This document shows, piece after piece, positions 11,101 to 20,531 of a stretch of DNA of 64,000 bases (positions are counted from its first letter, which is position 1; every line of letters begins with the position of its first letter). Below the pieces are notes generated by a model, which did no database searches, was not told where the DNA came from, and saw only the letters and a program-made list of their open reading frames with translations. Source of the stretch: Brevundimonas sp. M20 (GTDB taxonomy: Bacteria; Pseudomonadota; Alphaproteobacteria; Caulobacterales; Caulobacteraceae). The stretch is taken from contig NZ_CP041243.1 of the NCBI RefSeq assembly GCF_006547065.1, positions 1,131,001-1,195,000 on the forward strand, read 5' to 3'. Made by a program: the position numbers and the translations under genes.

Positions 11101-11564
11101 TCGGAGCCCGCCACGACTGTGCCCGCGGTGAGCAACTGCCAGGCCATCGAGAGCGATTTGAGCTGGAGCGCGATGTACGGCACGGACCCGACGATGGCGA
11201 CGCAGGCGACCAGTGCGCCCAAGGTCTGGCTCTTGCCGTATCGGGAGGAGATGAAGTCGGCGATGGAGCCGATGTTCTCGCGCCGCGCGGCGGCGGTGAT
11301 CCGCCTCCAGATGGGGAACAGGACGACGACCCCGACCATGGGGCCCAGATAGATCGGCAGATACTCCCAGCCGTTGCGTGCGGCGGTGCCGACCGCGCCG
11401 TAGTAGGTCCAGGACGTACAATAGATCGCCAGGCTGAGCGCATAGGCCCAGGGGCCGAACCGGCGTCCCGGAGTGGACGGACCACGCCGCTCGCTGCGCC
11501 AGGCGATGGCGAACAGCACCGCCATATAGGCCGCGACCAGCGTCAGGATGATGAGGGCGTACAT
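8175..11564 (-). CDS. CrbS-like sodium:solute symporter / hybrid histidine kinase
   Basis: The 1129-residue protein is a fusion. The first 500 residues or so form about 13 membrane segments of the SSS symporter family (WAYALSLAIYCTSWTYYGAVG, then GSIADFISSRYGKS). A PAS-like domain follows near 620-740, then a kinase with the H-box ASHDLLQPLHAARL (His782), an N-box GNAIRYTDNG (about 895), DTGRGIAP, and GVGLGLAIV. A C-terminal receiver domain has its phospho-acceptor at about Asp1064 (ALVDLHLG). This is the architecture of CrbS/MxtR kinases, which sense or transport short carboxylates and control acs through a LuxR-type regulator. Here that regulator, acs and a transporter are its neighbours. 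Confidence 0.88.
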   Translation of the reverse strand: MYALIILTLVAAYMAVLFAIAWRSERRGPSTPGRRFGPWAYALSLAIYCTSWTYYGAVGTAARNGWEYLPIYLGPMVGVVVLFPIWRRITAAARRENIGSIADFISSRYGKSQTLGALVACVAIVGSVPYIALQLKSLSMAWQLLTAGTVVAGSEQLTVSVIAVVLAGFTILFGARRPDLTEHNRGLIQAIALESIVKLAALVAVAIFAVMLLLGSPEPKAALSAMGQLASAPVIDSRFIAITLLATLAIFCLPRQFHVGFVEAADASHIRRARWVFPIYLLITSVAVVPLLAAGGLFADIGDPDLFVLALPFQQDAQILTAVVFVGGFSAATAMVIVESVALSAMASNSLILPLLARDRWRAREDASDMAGAILQVRRIVICVILFLAWLYFQATDRSSGLASIGLTSFAALAQLAPALFGAVLWRGGHAKGAIAGIAVGSSIWLALLAMPQIAAALGAAELNLLQLADPLPLGVFLSLGANLACYILVSRAARPRLIDRVQARAFVDRVSPDWHERSTVPSGASVGDLKTLVARFVGDAGAERSFAAFAREAGQSLKDADPADAGLARAAERMLAGAVGASSARRVISAALAGGGRAPEDVVRMLDEASQAVQFNRELLQATLDNIDQGVSVVDEDLRLIAWNARYIELFDLPSGFVHVGQPVAAVYRLNAERGEVSVADMESWIERRLDALRRRAPHDHERVQPNGRILKSTGAAMPGGGYVTSYTDITELRRAAQALEEANEQLEARVADRTERLNEARQTAEDAVASKTRFLAAASHDLLQPLHAARLFIAALKDEGGDGAARDLAENADRSIESAHGLLKALLNLSRLETGGVRPAVGALSIDALFADLRREFTPLAAAKGLKLRIVPSRLWVASDRDLLRSLLQNLVGNAIRYTDNGGVLIGARRVGASHLKLEVHDTGRGIAPDQQEAVFAEFTRLPGRGGDEAGVGLGLAIVRRVASLLDHPLTLRSEVGRGSTFTVSAPVAAPIISRPDTARAPTLTAAPLAGLKVLCVDNEPAILEGLVALLGRWGATPVAVSDAAAALDVARTSDFDAALVDLHLGQGPDGLSVIQALRELGLAQIALITADAEEGLTARVTAAGAVLLSKPVKPAALKAFLSSRRR

Positions 11565-11602
11565 CGCGGTTATCTAGACAGTCTCTCGGGGGCTCCGCCA
11601 AG

Positions 11603-11636
11603 AAAAAGGCGGGCCGATCCGGAGATCGACCCGCCC
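11603..11636 (-). terminator. Rho-independent terminator after the MHS transporter
   Basis: On the minus strand GGCGGGTCGATC pairs with GATCGGCCCGCC (12 bp, one G-U pair) and is followed by TTTTT. It separates the transporter from the hybrid kinase gene, so the kinase probably has its own promoter in the short gap. Confidence 0.85.
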
Positions 11637-11659
11637 TTCGGCTCGGGGAGGAGCGTGGG

Positions 11660-13333
<1,674 letters not shown>

Positions 13334-13640
13334 GCGTTTGCCTCCCAGCGGGGTCGTTATCGACCGTTGTGACGCCGTCAGACGACGCCCATTGCCGACA
13401 GGGTGACATCGGGGATCGCCCGGCGTGAGAGCGACTTTGGTCGAAAGGCGACAGGGTATCGCCACGCGCTTGGGGAAGACCAGCGCGGAGCGTGTCGTCG
13501 GGGCTTCGGCCCGCCATCTGCTTCAGCGACGCGTCGCCCTGACGGCGCGCTCCCGGGAAGCGCGCAGCGGAACGCGCGGAGCCGTCCGGACCCGCGGGAC
13601 TTGTTGGGGGTTAGATGTTCGGTTTCAGGGACAGGGCCGG
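13334..13640. other. Upstream region of the MHS transporter
   Basis: The gap holds the GGGAGG ribosome site next to 13333 and the operator-like element at 13432-13452. Nothing else recognisable is seen between the element and the end of the tRNA-Ser gene at 13641. Confidence 0.6.
13432..13452. promoter_or_regulatory. Putative operator shared with the porin-acs promoter (copy 2)
   Basis: Read on the minus strand the core is CTTTCGACCAAAGTCG, identical over 16 bp to 7472-7487. It lies about 100-120 bp before the transporter start, close to the distance seen for the porin. Only the GACCAA half of the inverted repeat is perfect here; the other arm reads CCTGTC. Confidence 0.6.
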
Positions 13641-13730
<90 letters not shown>

Positions 13731-13817
13731 GCGGGGCCGAACGTTCATTGGTCGAACGAGAGCGGCTTCTCTAATGGGGGAGGCCGTGCGCCGCAAGCGG
13801 GGATTTCAGGAAAATCG

Positions 13818-14750
13818 TCAGCGTAGGGCGGGAAGCGGCAGGCCGAGCGCCTCGCCGGTCGAAAGGTCGCCGGCGGAGACCCGGAAAAGCTCGGCCGGGC
13901 GGCCTCCGGTGGCGACGGACATCAGGCCCGTGGCCTCGACCAGGCCGGTGCGTTCGACGCCGCGACGGAAGTTCTGCTTGTGCACGGAGAGGCCCGCGAC
14001 GGCCTCCGCGGCGGCCTGCAGGCCGGACAGGGTGAAGGTCTCCGGCATCAGGTCGAACAGGACCGGACGGTACTTCAGCTTGCTGCGCAGACGGCCCAGT
14101 CCGGTGGCGAGGATGCGTCGGTGGTCGGAGACCATGAGCTGGCCCGGTGCGCCGGCGGGCAGGGGCTTGTCCTGATCGCGAGCGGCCTCGGCGACCAGAC
14201 CGGCCTCGTAGAGCAGCTCGTAGCGTTCAAGAACCTGACCCTCGTTCCAGCGCTGGCCGGGGGCGGCGGCGAACAGGGCATCGATCCGGCCCACCCGGCG
14301 CGGGTCATCGGCGGCCCAGTCGCGCAGGCCTTCGACAAGGCGGGACAGGCAGGCGGCGGCGCCGTCGCGGCGATCTTCCCAAGGGAAGATGTCGAGCACG
14401 GGCGTCCAGCGGGCGCCGGCGAGGGCGGGGTCGGCGGCGTCGGCGGTCAGGGCCAGATAGCCGACCGAGACCTCGCGATGATGCTCGGGCCCCTGCGTGG
14501 CGCGGGGGCTGGCCCGACCGAGATCGCCGAAGGTGTAGAGCTGTTCGACGAAGCCGAGGCGGAAGCCGGTCTGGGCGGTCACGAAGTCGCGCAGGGCGAT
14601 CTCGAAGGTCCGGTCGCGGGCCGGGTCGAAGGGGCCGAAGGGCAGGGCGGCGGCGCCGTCATCGCCGGTCGTGGTCAGGACGCAGGCTTTGCCGTACCGA
14701 AGCGCGATGACCACGGCCGAAAGGCCGATGCGGACCCCCTGTTCGCCCAT
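13818..14750 (-). CDS. Degenerate-Nudix transcriptional regulator, NrtR-like
   Basis: This 310-residue protein has an N-terminal Nudix-like half (about 1-150, VVIALRYGKACVLTT, LPFGPFDPARDRTFE) and a C-terminal half (about 210-300) resembling the winged helix of NrtR proteins (KLKYRPVLFDLMPETFTLSGL, then NFRRGVERTGLVEATG). The Nudix box is degraded: the position of REXXEE reads RDFVTAQTG, lacking the metal-binding glutamates, so catalysis is unlikely and ligand sensing is more probable. Related alphaproteobacterial proteins have been linked to NAD metabolism; which genes this one controls cannot be told. Only 2 bp separate it from the HD hydrolase gene downstream, so the two are co-transcribed. 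Confidence 0.7.
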   Translation of the reverse strand: MGEQGVRIGLSAVVIALRYGKACVLTTTGDDGAAALPFGPFDPARDRTFEIALRDFVTAQTGFRLGFVEQLYTFGDLGRASPRATQGPEHHREVSVGYLALTADAADPALAGARWTPVLDIFPWEDRRDGAAACLSRLVEGLRDWAADDPRRVGRIDALFAAAPGQRWNEGQVLERYELLYEAGLVAEAARDQDKPLPAGAPGQLMVSDHRRILATGLGRLRSKLKYRPVLFDLMPETFTLSGLQAAAEAVAGLSVHKQNFRRGVERTGLVEATGLMSVATGGRPAELFRVSAGDLSTGEALGLPLPALR

Positions 14751-14752
14751 GG

Positions 14753-15415
14753 CTATTCGGTGTGCCAGGCGTCAGGGGCCGAGATAAGACCGACGGCCTC
14801 GGCCAGGACGCGGTAGCGCTCGAGATAGCGCTGCTGGGCGACCGGGGCGGGCAGGGGCTCGATGATCAGGTCATAGCCCGCCGGCGGGGCGCCGAAGATC
14901 TGCAGGCTCTCGGTCTTGTTGAAGCCGGCCAGCTGGGTGGCCTCGAAGAAGGCGCAGGCGCGGTCGGCCTTCTTGATCAGGGTCTTGATCGCGACCGGGT
15001 TCTTCGGCGGCAGGGCGAAGCGGACGTGGATGGCGCTCTCCAGCCGGGCCTCGAAGGCCTTGTAGTTGACGCCGAGCGCGGCCTTGAAGGGCGAGATCAT
15101 GTCGCCGATCACATACTCCGAGGCGTCATGGAGCAGGGCGGCGAGGCGCCATTTGGGCTCCAGCCCCGGCTTGATGTAGGCGGCGATCTCCTCGACCACG
15201 CAGGAGTGCTGGGCGACGGAGAAGGCGTGCTCGCCGATCGTCTGGCCGTTCCAGCGGGCGACGCGGGCCAGGCCGTGGGCGATGTCCTCGATCTCGATGT
15301 CGAACGGCGACGGGTCGAGCAGGTCCAGTCGACGGCCGGACAGCATCCGCTGCCAGGCGCGGGGCGCTTTCGACGAGGAACGGGGTGCGGAAGCCAAGGC
15401 GTTATCCAGTTTCAA
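14753..15415 (-). CDS. HD-domain phosphohydrolase, YfbR-like
   Basis: The protein has up to 220 residues. The HD signature is complete: a histidine in GEHAFSVAQHS (about 63-70), the His-Asp pair at 96-97 in LAALLHDASE, and the distal aspartate in KKADRACAFFEA. YfbR-like enzymes hydrolyse 5'-deoxynucleotides. The start is uncertain: TTG 15415 opens the frame and includes the conserved-looking PRAWQRMLSGRRLDLL; ATG 15346 inside that motif is the alternative. The gene is followed after 2 bp by the Nudix-like regulator, suggesting a role in nucleotide or cofactor turnover. Confidence 0.72.
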   Translation of the reverse strand: MKLDNALASAPRSSSKAPRAWQRMLSGRRLDLLDPSPFDIEIEDIAHGLARVARWNGQTIGEHAFSVAQHSCVVEEIAAYIKPGLEPKWRLAALLHDASEYVIGDMISPFKAALGVNYKAFEARLESAIHVRFALPPKNPVAIKTLIKKADRACAFFEATQLAGFNKTESLQIFGAPPAGYDLIIEPLPAPVAQQRYLERYRVLAEAVGLISAPDAWHTE

Positions 15416-15478
15416 TCGGCTGGATGTGGTGGAGCATCAGGCCGCTCTGATCAAGGGCGGCGGGGCGTCATCCCCGGC

Positions 15479-16318
15479 TTATTCGCCGACGTTCAGGGTC
15501 ACGAGGTCCTTGGCGTCCTCAAAGACGCGGCCGCCGTTGCGGTCGCGCGAGCGGACGGTGGCGACGACCAGAGGACCGCCGACGGGGCCACGGGCCTCGT
15601 AGCCCACCCGGCGCCAGCCCTCGGCCGAGGCGCGGTTGTCGCTGAGCACCCAGCTGGCCCGGGTGGCGTCGCCGGACGCCACGGCGCGGACCTCGGCGGC
15701 GTTGTCGCGAGCGCGGACGCTGACATTGTCGCCGTCCTCGCCGCCCGAGCCCTCGATGTCGACGGTTTCGCCGTTGTCGCTGGCGTCGATGTGCAGGCCG
15801 CCGATGCGGACGCTGGCCTGATCGCCCTTGGTCTCGATCTGGACGCCCGGCAGGTTGACGCTGGCGTCCTCGCCCTCGGCGCGGATGTCCACGCCCGGCG
15901 CGCGGACCGTGGCCCGTTCGCCCGAGGCGTCGCGGCCGGCGTCGACCGTGGCGACGGCTTCGCCGGAGGCGCGGTTCAGGCCGGCGACCGCCAGCGGCAG
16001 GGAGGCGGACAGACGGTCCTCAAAGCCCTTGAGCACCTGCGGCGGGGTCTTGCCGTCCAGGGGGACGAGCTGGAGTGTCACCTCGGCGCCCTTGGGGCCG
16101 ACATAGGTGCAGACCCGGCCCTCGTTCGTCGCCGAGCCCTTGCGGGTCAGCGAACCCAGGGTCTGCGGACATTGCAGGGCCTGGACGACATTCAGCACGC
16201 CCTTGGCGTCGTTGTCCTCGGTGCGGGTCGAGGTGATGTGCACGCCGCGTTCGTCGCAGGCCGCGGTGAGGGCGGCGACGGCGAAGACGGCGGGAATGAT
16301 GACGGAACGCAGCGGCAT
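15479..16318 (-). CDS. Lipoprotein with glycine-spaced beta-strand repeats, function unknown
   Basis: From ATG 16318 (an AGGA lies just upstream) the protein has 279 residues. The N terminus MPLRSVIIPAVFAVAALTAAC ends in a lipobox, so it should be lipidated and exported. The middle (about 135-215) contains short strands repeated every 17-20 residues (VRAPGVDIRAEGEDASV, then NLPGVQIETKGDQASV, then RIGGLHIDASDNGETV), suggesting a small beta-solenoid. The C-terminal part (ASWVLSDNRASAEGWRRVGYEARGP...) is followed by a strand-rich end. I do not recognise the family. The gene is on the strand of the MoxR gene, 192 bp upstream of its stop region. Confidence 0.65.
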   Translation of the reverse strand: MPLRSVIIPAVFAVAALTAACDERGVHITSTRTEDNDAKGVLNVVQALQCPQTLGSLTRKGSATNEGRVCTYVGPKGAEVTLQLVPLDGKTPPQVLKGFEDRLSASLPLAVAGLNRASGEAVATVDAGRDASGERATVRAPGVDIRAEGEDASVNLPGVQIETKGDQASVRIGGLHIDASDNGETVDIEGSGGEDGDNVSVRARDNAAEVRAVASGDATRASWVLSDNRASAEGWRRVGYEARGPVGGPLVVATVRSRDRNGGRVFEDAKDLVTLNVGE

Positions 16319-16510
16319 GGTCCTGATCCTCAACTCACGGCCATCCTGCGCTCGGCAGGGGATGAATCCAGTGAAATCGCGGTAACCGGCGTGACCGAAC
16401 CCGACCGGGCGTGTGGCGGCGTCATGAAGCGGAACTGTTTCGTCATCGATCCCCCCGGACCCTTGTCGACCAGACTGCACATGTTCGGCGGCGGCGTCAC
16501 CCCGGAAGGG

Positions 16511-17371
<861 letters not shown>

Positions 17372-17480
17372 GGCAGCTCCTGCGTAGTGTTTGAAAACGC
17401 CTAGCGAAGGCGGGAGCGGTTAACAACGATCATGTGGGGGAGGGAACACCGGAACCCTGTCCTCCCGAGGGATTCGGCGA

Positions 17481-17523
17481 AAAGTGCACTCAGAAAAAAT
17501 GGAGTGCACATCGTGCACTTTTT
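17481..17523. promoter_or_regulatory. Triple GTGCAC cluster with outer inverted repeat
   Basis: AAAAGTGCAC at 17481-17490 and GTGCACTTTT at 17514-17523 are exact inverted copies, and a third GAGTGCAC lies between them at 17503-17510. GTGCAC is itself palindromic. The region is much richer in A and T than its surroundings. It could be an operator for the MoxR gene about 110 bp away, or a hairpin; no family can be named. Confidence 0.45.
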
Positions 17524-17737
17524 CCCGTGAGGCGGGGGATGGGGTGCGGGGCTCAACGCCGGGGGAGGGCGTCGGGGCGCAAGGCCGGGATCGGGCGCGA
17601 GGCGCCGCGATGAGATTTCGTGTGTGGCGGAGTCAGCGTGCGCTCAACCCGGAAGGAGCATTGCGGACCGCGATGTCAAAGACCGGGGCGCAGTCTGACA
17701 TGCCGATGCGTCAGATTTGGTCGTAGGGCTCTTGTCA

Positions 17738-17767
17738 TCCCGGTCGAAGCGAAGCGGAGAGCCGGGA
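17738..17767. repeat. REP-like intergenic hairpin
   Basis: TCCCGG (17738-17743) and CCGGGA (17762-17767) enclose GTCGAAGCGAAGCGGAGAG-like sequence. Elements of this form are common between genes in Caulobacterales, from general knowledge. Only one copy is in the window. Confidence 0.5.
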
Positions 17768-17791
17768 CGGTGTGACAGTGTGGCCTGATCT

Positions 17792-17812
17792 CCCCTCCCC
17801 CTCGAGGGGAGG
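17792..17812. repeat. CTCCCC...GGGGAG palindromic element, copy 1
   Basis: CCCTCCCC and GGGGAGGG flank a CTCGA centre. The same type of palindrome recurs at 24551-24568 and 49548-49565. Confidence 0.6.
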
Positions 17813-17866
17813 GCTTTGCAGAGAACAGATGCGCTCAAGCCCTCTCCCGTCGGAAGAGGTCCAGGC

Positions 17867-19141
17867 CTACCCGCCCCGGCGGATCAGTTCGTCGGCCAGA
17901 TCGGCGGTCAGGTAGCCGTCCGCGAGCCGTCCGTTGGCGATCTGCCAGCGGCGCAGGGCGGCGCGGGTGTTGGCGCCGATGACGCCGTCGACGCCCCGGG
18001 TGTCGTAGCCGAGGTTGGTAAGGGCCTGCTGCGCGCCGATGCGCTGTTCCCGCGACAGCGGGGCGTCGTTCGGCCAGGCCTTGCTGAGCGCGGGCTTGCC
18101 CTGGATGCCGTCGGCGGTCAGGCCGATGGCGAGGGCGTAGCTGACCGAGTTGTTGTAGGCGCGGATCACATAGTGGTTCGGCAGGGCCAGGAAGGCCGGG
18201 CCGCGCGCGCCTTGCGGCAGCAGGATGGCGGCTTCCTCGGCCGCTTCGGCGGCGTTGGGCTGGCCGCCGCCCGGCAGGGTGACGCCCTTCGCGGCCCAGT
18301 AGCGCCAGTTGTGTTTCGGCCCCTCGGCCTCGGCGTAGTCGAAGCCGGCGGGCAGGGTGACTTCGTAACCCCAGGTCTGGCCGCGCTTCCAGCCGGCCTG
18401 TGCCAGCAGGTTGGCGGCGGAGGCGAGCGCGTCGGCGTCATCACCCCAGATATCGACGATGCCGTCGTTGTCCTGATCGACGCCCAGACGCAGATAGTTG
18501 TCCGGCATGAACTGGGTCTGGCCCATGGCGCCGGCCCAACTGCCCTTCAGACCCGCGCGGGCGCGACGGCCGTCGACCACGATGTCAAGCGCGTGCTTCA
18601 GCTGGCCCTCGGCCCAGTCGCGGCGGCGGCCGTCAAACGCCAAGGTCGCCAGCGAGCGGATGACGTCCTGATTGCCCTGCACCTGACCGAAGGAGGACTC
18701 CTGGGCCCAGATGCCGACGAGGATTTCCGAGGGGACCCCGTAACGCTGCACCACGTCCCACGGCACGCGGTCGATCCGCTGGCGCGCCTGGGCGATGCGG
18801 GTGGGGGTGACGGCGTTCTGGACATAGGCGCCGGCGGGGCGGCTGAACTCGGGCTGGTTGCGATCCAGCCGGATGACGGAGGCGTCCGGGGTCAGTCCGG
18901 CCAGTTCACGCTCGTACTGCGCACGGCGCACGCCGCCGTGACGGGCCAGGAAGCCCTGTTTCCAGCCCTCGAACCCGGCCTGATCCACGACAGGCGCGGC
19001 AGGCAGTTCCGGCGTCGGCGCGGGGGCGGGCGCGGGCTGTTCGGCGGGCGCGGGCGTCGGCGTGACCGGCGGCGCTTCGGGCAGCATGGGCGCGCAGGCG
19101 GCGACGGTTCCCAAAAGGAGGAGGCGGAGGCTGATACGCAT
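17867..19141 (-). CDS. Lytic murein transglycosylase, MltB-like, with peptidoglycan-binding domain
   Basis: It cleaves the glycan strand of peptidoglycan with formation of 1,6-anhydro ends. I start at ATG 19141 because the product then opens with a lipoprotein signal (MRISLRLLLLGTVAAC); the upstream part of the frame is not signal-like. The protein has 424 residues: a Pro/Ala-rich linker (about 20-50), a catalytic domain with Glu148 in GIWAQESSFG, the conserved GAMGQTQFMPDNY, DIWGDDADALASAANLL, and a C-terminal peptidoglycan-binding domain (about 365-420, LGYDTRGVDGVIGANTRAAL). It should be anchored to the outer membrane. It stands alone on its strand. Confidence 0.9.
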   Translation of the reverse strand: MRISLRLLLLGTVAACAPMLPEAPPVTPTPAPAEQPAPAPAPTPELPAAPVVDQAGFEGWKQGFLARHGGVRRAQYERELAGLTPDASVIRLDRNQPEFSRPAGAYVQNAVTPTRIAQARQRIDRVPWDVVQRYGVPSEILVGIWAQESSFGQVQGNQDVIRSLATLAFDGRRRDWAEGQLKHALDIVVDGRRARAGLKGSWAGAMGQTQFMPDNYLRLGVDQDNDGIVDIWGDDADALASAANLLAQAGWKRGQTWGYEVTLPAGFDYAEAEGPKHNWRYWAAKGVTLPGGGQPNAAEAAEEAAILLPQGARGPAFLALPNHYVIRAYNNSVSYALAIGLTADGIQGKPALSKAWPNDAPLSREQRIGAQQALTNLGYDTRGVDGVIGANTRAALRRWQIANGRLADGYLTADLADELIRRGG

Positions 19142-19323
19142 GATCAAGAGTCTAGTGTCCCCACGAGCGACGCCCTCATAACAAGTGCGCGAGTCGCCGC
19201 TTTCGCCATAAAGCGCCCGGATGGAGAAAGCGTTGCCGTGTCCTTCCCCATTCAGCGTCATTAACCGTTTTTCTTTTTGGTATGGTGACCGTGGCGGGCT
19301 TAGGAAACGCTGTCCTCTGATAC
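19142..19323. promoter_or_regulatory. Upstream region of the tRNA-Cys gene
   Basis: The 182-bp divergent gap contains a T-rich stretch (CCGTTTTTCTTTTTGGTATGG, about 19265-19285) that is unusual for this genome and ends some 40 bp before the tRNA. It may contain the tRNA promoter, but no clear -35/-10 pair can be assigned. Confidence 0.3.
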
Positions 19324-19400
19324 GGCCTGGTGGCGGAGGGGCTACGCGGCGGAGGTGCAACTCCGCAGACCCTCCGTTCAACTCGGAGGCCAGGCCTCCA
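19324..19400 (+). tRNA. Non-canonical tRNA-Cys (anticodon GCA)
   Basis: Acceptor GGCCTGG pairs with CCAGGCC; the discriminator is U, a tRNA-Cys identity base, and CCA is encoded. The D arm (GCG...CGC, loop GAGGGGCTA) and T loop TTCAACT are normal. Two arms are not: the anticodon arm reads GCGGA-GGTGCAAC-TCCGC, so it has either an 8-nt loop or a 6-bp stem with a 6-nt loop, and the T stem has 6 pairs (CCTCCG/CGGAGG), or equally 8+5 pairs in the acceptor-T branch. Length is 77 nt against the 74 usual for tRNA-Cys. It could be a second Cys isoacceptor, a regulatory tRNA-like RNA or a decayed copy, though all stems are intact. Confidence 0.75.
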
Positions 19401-19612
19401 GCGCAGAGCGATGGTCATTCTTTGGAAGGGCGCTATCGCTCGCCGCGCGGCGGCTCGCTGCTTGAGCGCGGATTGCGCATTTCAGTGTCAGTGCGTGGGG
19501 GCGAGATGTCCGGGCAACGACATCTTCGACGCCGGTGCAGCGGGGTCGGGAATGCAGACGTCGGCTCAGCCGAATTTTCGCTATCGTGCGTTTTCCGGTC
19601 GTCCCGTCTGTC
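19401..19612. other. Region downstream of tRNA-Cys
   Basis: No intrinsic terminator is obvious. A plus-strand frame from ATG 19411 encodes five cysteines within 18 residues (about 22-39) before it runs antisense into the membrane-protein gene; there is no good ribosome site, so I do not call it a gene. Confidence 0.4.
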
Positions 19613-20029
19613 TCAACGGGGCAGGCCGTCGAGTTTGGCGGCGCCGAAAGTCAAAAGGCCGCCGACGAGCAGGAGGACCACAGCGGCGGCCGAGGCCCAG
19701 ATCGTGTCTGACCTTTCAGCCACCCACCGGAAGGCGAGTACGGTCAGGGCAAGGGTCAGGCCGCCGAAGTAGGCATACCGAATCCAGATCGAACGATAGA
19801 GACCGAACAGGCAGACGCCGACGATGAGCAGGCCGATCAGGATTGCGGGAAGGGGGTGCCAGTTCTGGCCGTCAATCAGGGCCGCCCCGGCCTTCCACGC
19901 CAGCCAAAGGATGGGGGTGAAAGGGGCGACGAGAAACAGCATGGCGCCGAGAGCTTCGCTGTCGGCTTCCTGCTGGGTTTTCACGGTTCCGAGGTGGTTG
20001 CCGTTCTTGTCGTAGAGATTGTTGGCCAT
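19613..20029 (-). CDS. Small multi-pass membrane protein, unknown
   Basis: From ATG 20029, preceded by GGAAGG, the product has 138 residues. It begins with a short soluble stretch (MANNLYDKNGNHLGTVKTQQ) and has about four hydrophobic segments: near 30-50 (GAMLFLVAPFTPILWLAW), 60-80 (LPAILIGLLIVGVCLFGLY), 85-103 (YFGGLTLALTVLAF) and 110-130 (IWASAAAVVLLLVGGLLTF). I do not recognise a family. It is transcribed away from rpmJ, so the two share a divergent promoter region. Confidence 0.65.
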   Translation of the reverse strand: MANNLYDKNGNHLGTVKTQQEADSEALGAMLFLVAPFTPILWLAWKAGAALIDGQNWHPLPAILIGLLIVGVCLFGLYRSIWIRYAYFGGLTLALTVLAFRWVAERSDTIWASAAAVVLLLVGGLLTFGAAKLDGLPR

Positions 20030-20104
20030 GGGGGTCCTTCCGGGACGGAGGAGATGACGCAATCGGCGTTCCGTCAATCGGGCGAGCCGTTGCGAGAAGT
20101 CCGG

Positions 20105-20133
20105 TTGACCTCTCCACGACTCCTCTCTATACG
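20105..20133 (+). promoter_or_regulatory. Promoter of rpmJ
   Basis: TTGACC (20105-20110) and TATACG (20128-20133) are separated by exactly 17 bp and lie 62 bp before the rpmJ start codon. This is a close match to the sigma-70 consensus. Confidence 0.7.
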
Positions 20134-20195
20134 CACCGCTCCGCCGCAGGTCCGCCCGCGGCTTTTCTGTTTTGATTTGCCCAGGACGTACGACC

Positions 20196-20321
20196 ATGAA
20201 GGTCCGTAGCTCGCTCAAGTCGCTGAAGACCCGCCACCGCGACTGCAAGGTCGTGCGCCGCAAGGGCAAGGTGTACGTGATCAACAAGACCGACCCGCGC
20301 TTCAAAGCGAAGCAAGGCTAA
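20196..20321 (+). CDS. rpmJ: Ribosomal protein L36 (bL36), zinc-free form
   Basis: The 41-residue protein [16 protein letters not shown]... is a component of the large ribosomal subunit. It has only one cysteine (Cys17) in place of the zinc-binding set of the C+ form, and it has the C-terminal [12 protein letters not shown] of the long, zinc-independent type common in alphaproteobacteria. The gene is monocistronic with its own promoter and terminator, away from the S10-spc cluster. Confidence 0.96.
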   Translation: MKVRSSLKSLKTRHRDCKVVRRKGKVYVINKTDPRFKAKQG

Positions 20322-20392
20322 GAACGCTTTTTGCGCTAACGCAGGCAACGCGGTCGCCTGTAGTTCCAGTGCGAAGACCGGGTTATCGAAAG

Positions 20393-20420
20393 GGCTGCGG
20401 ATTTCGTCCGCAGCCTTTTT
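20393..20420 (+). terminator. Rho-independent terminator after rpmJ
   Basis: GGCTGCGG pairs perfectly with CCGCAGCC around ATTTCGT and is followed by TTTTT. Confidence 0.92.
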
Positions 20421-20531
20421 CGCGTCCGACGTTGAGTCGCGCGCGGGGACGTGGTTAGCACCCGGATCAAGTTCGCTCCCCGCCGCCTTCGGGCGAGGCG
20501 AGGGCCGGTTCCCCTTCTACGGAGTTCTCCC

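Larger units (their letters stand above)
17372..17866. other. Repeat-rich intergenic region between MoxR and transglycosylase genes
   Basis: This 495-bp gap contains a triple GTGCAC cluster (17481-17523), a REP-like hairpin with TCCCGG/CCGGGA arms (17738-17767) and a perfect pyrimidine/purine palindrome (17792-17812). No convincing gene is present; short open frames here lack ribosome sites. Confidence 0.7.
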
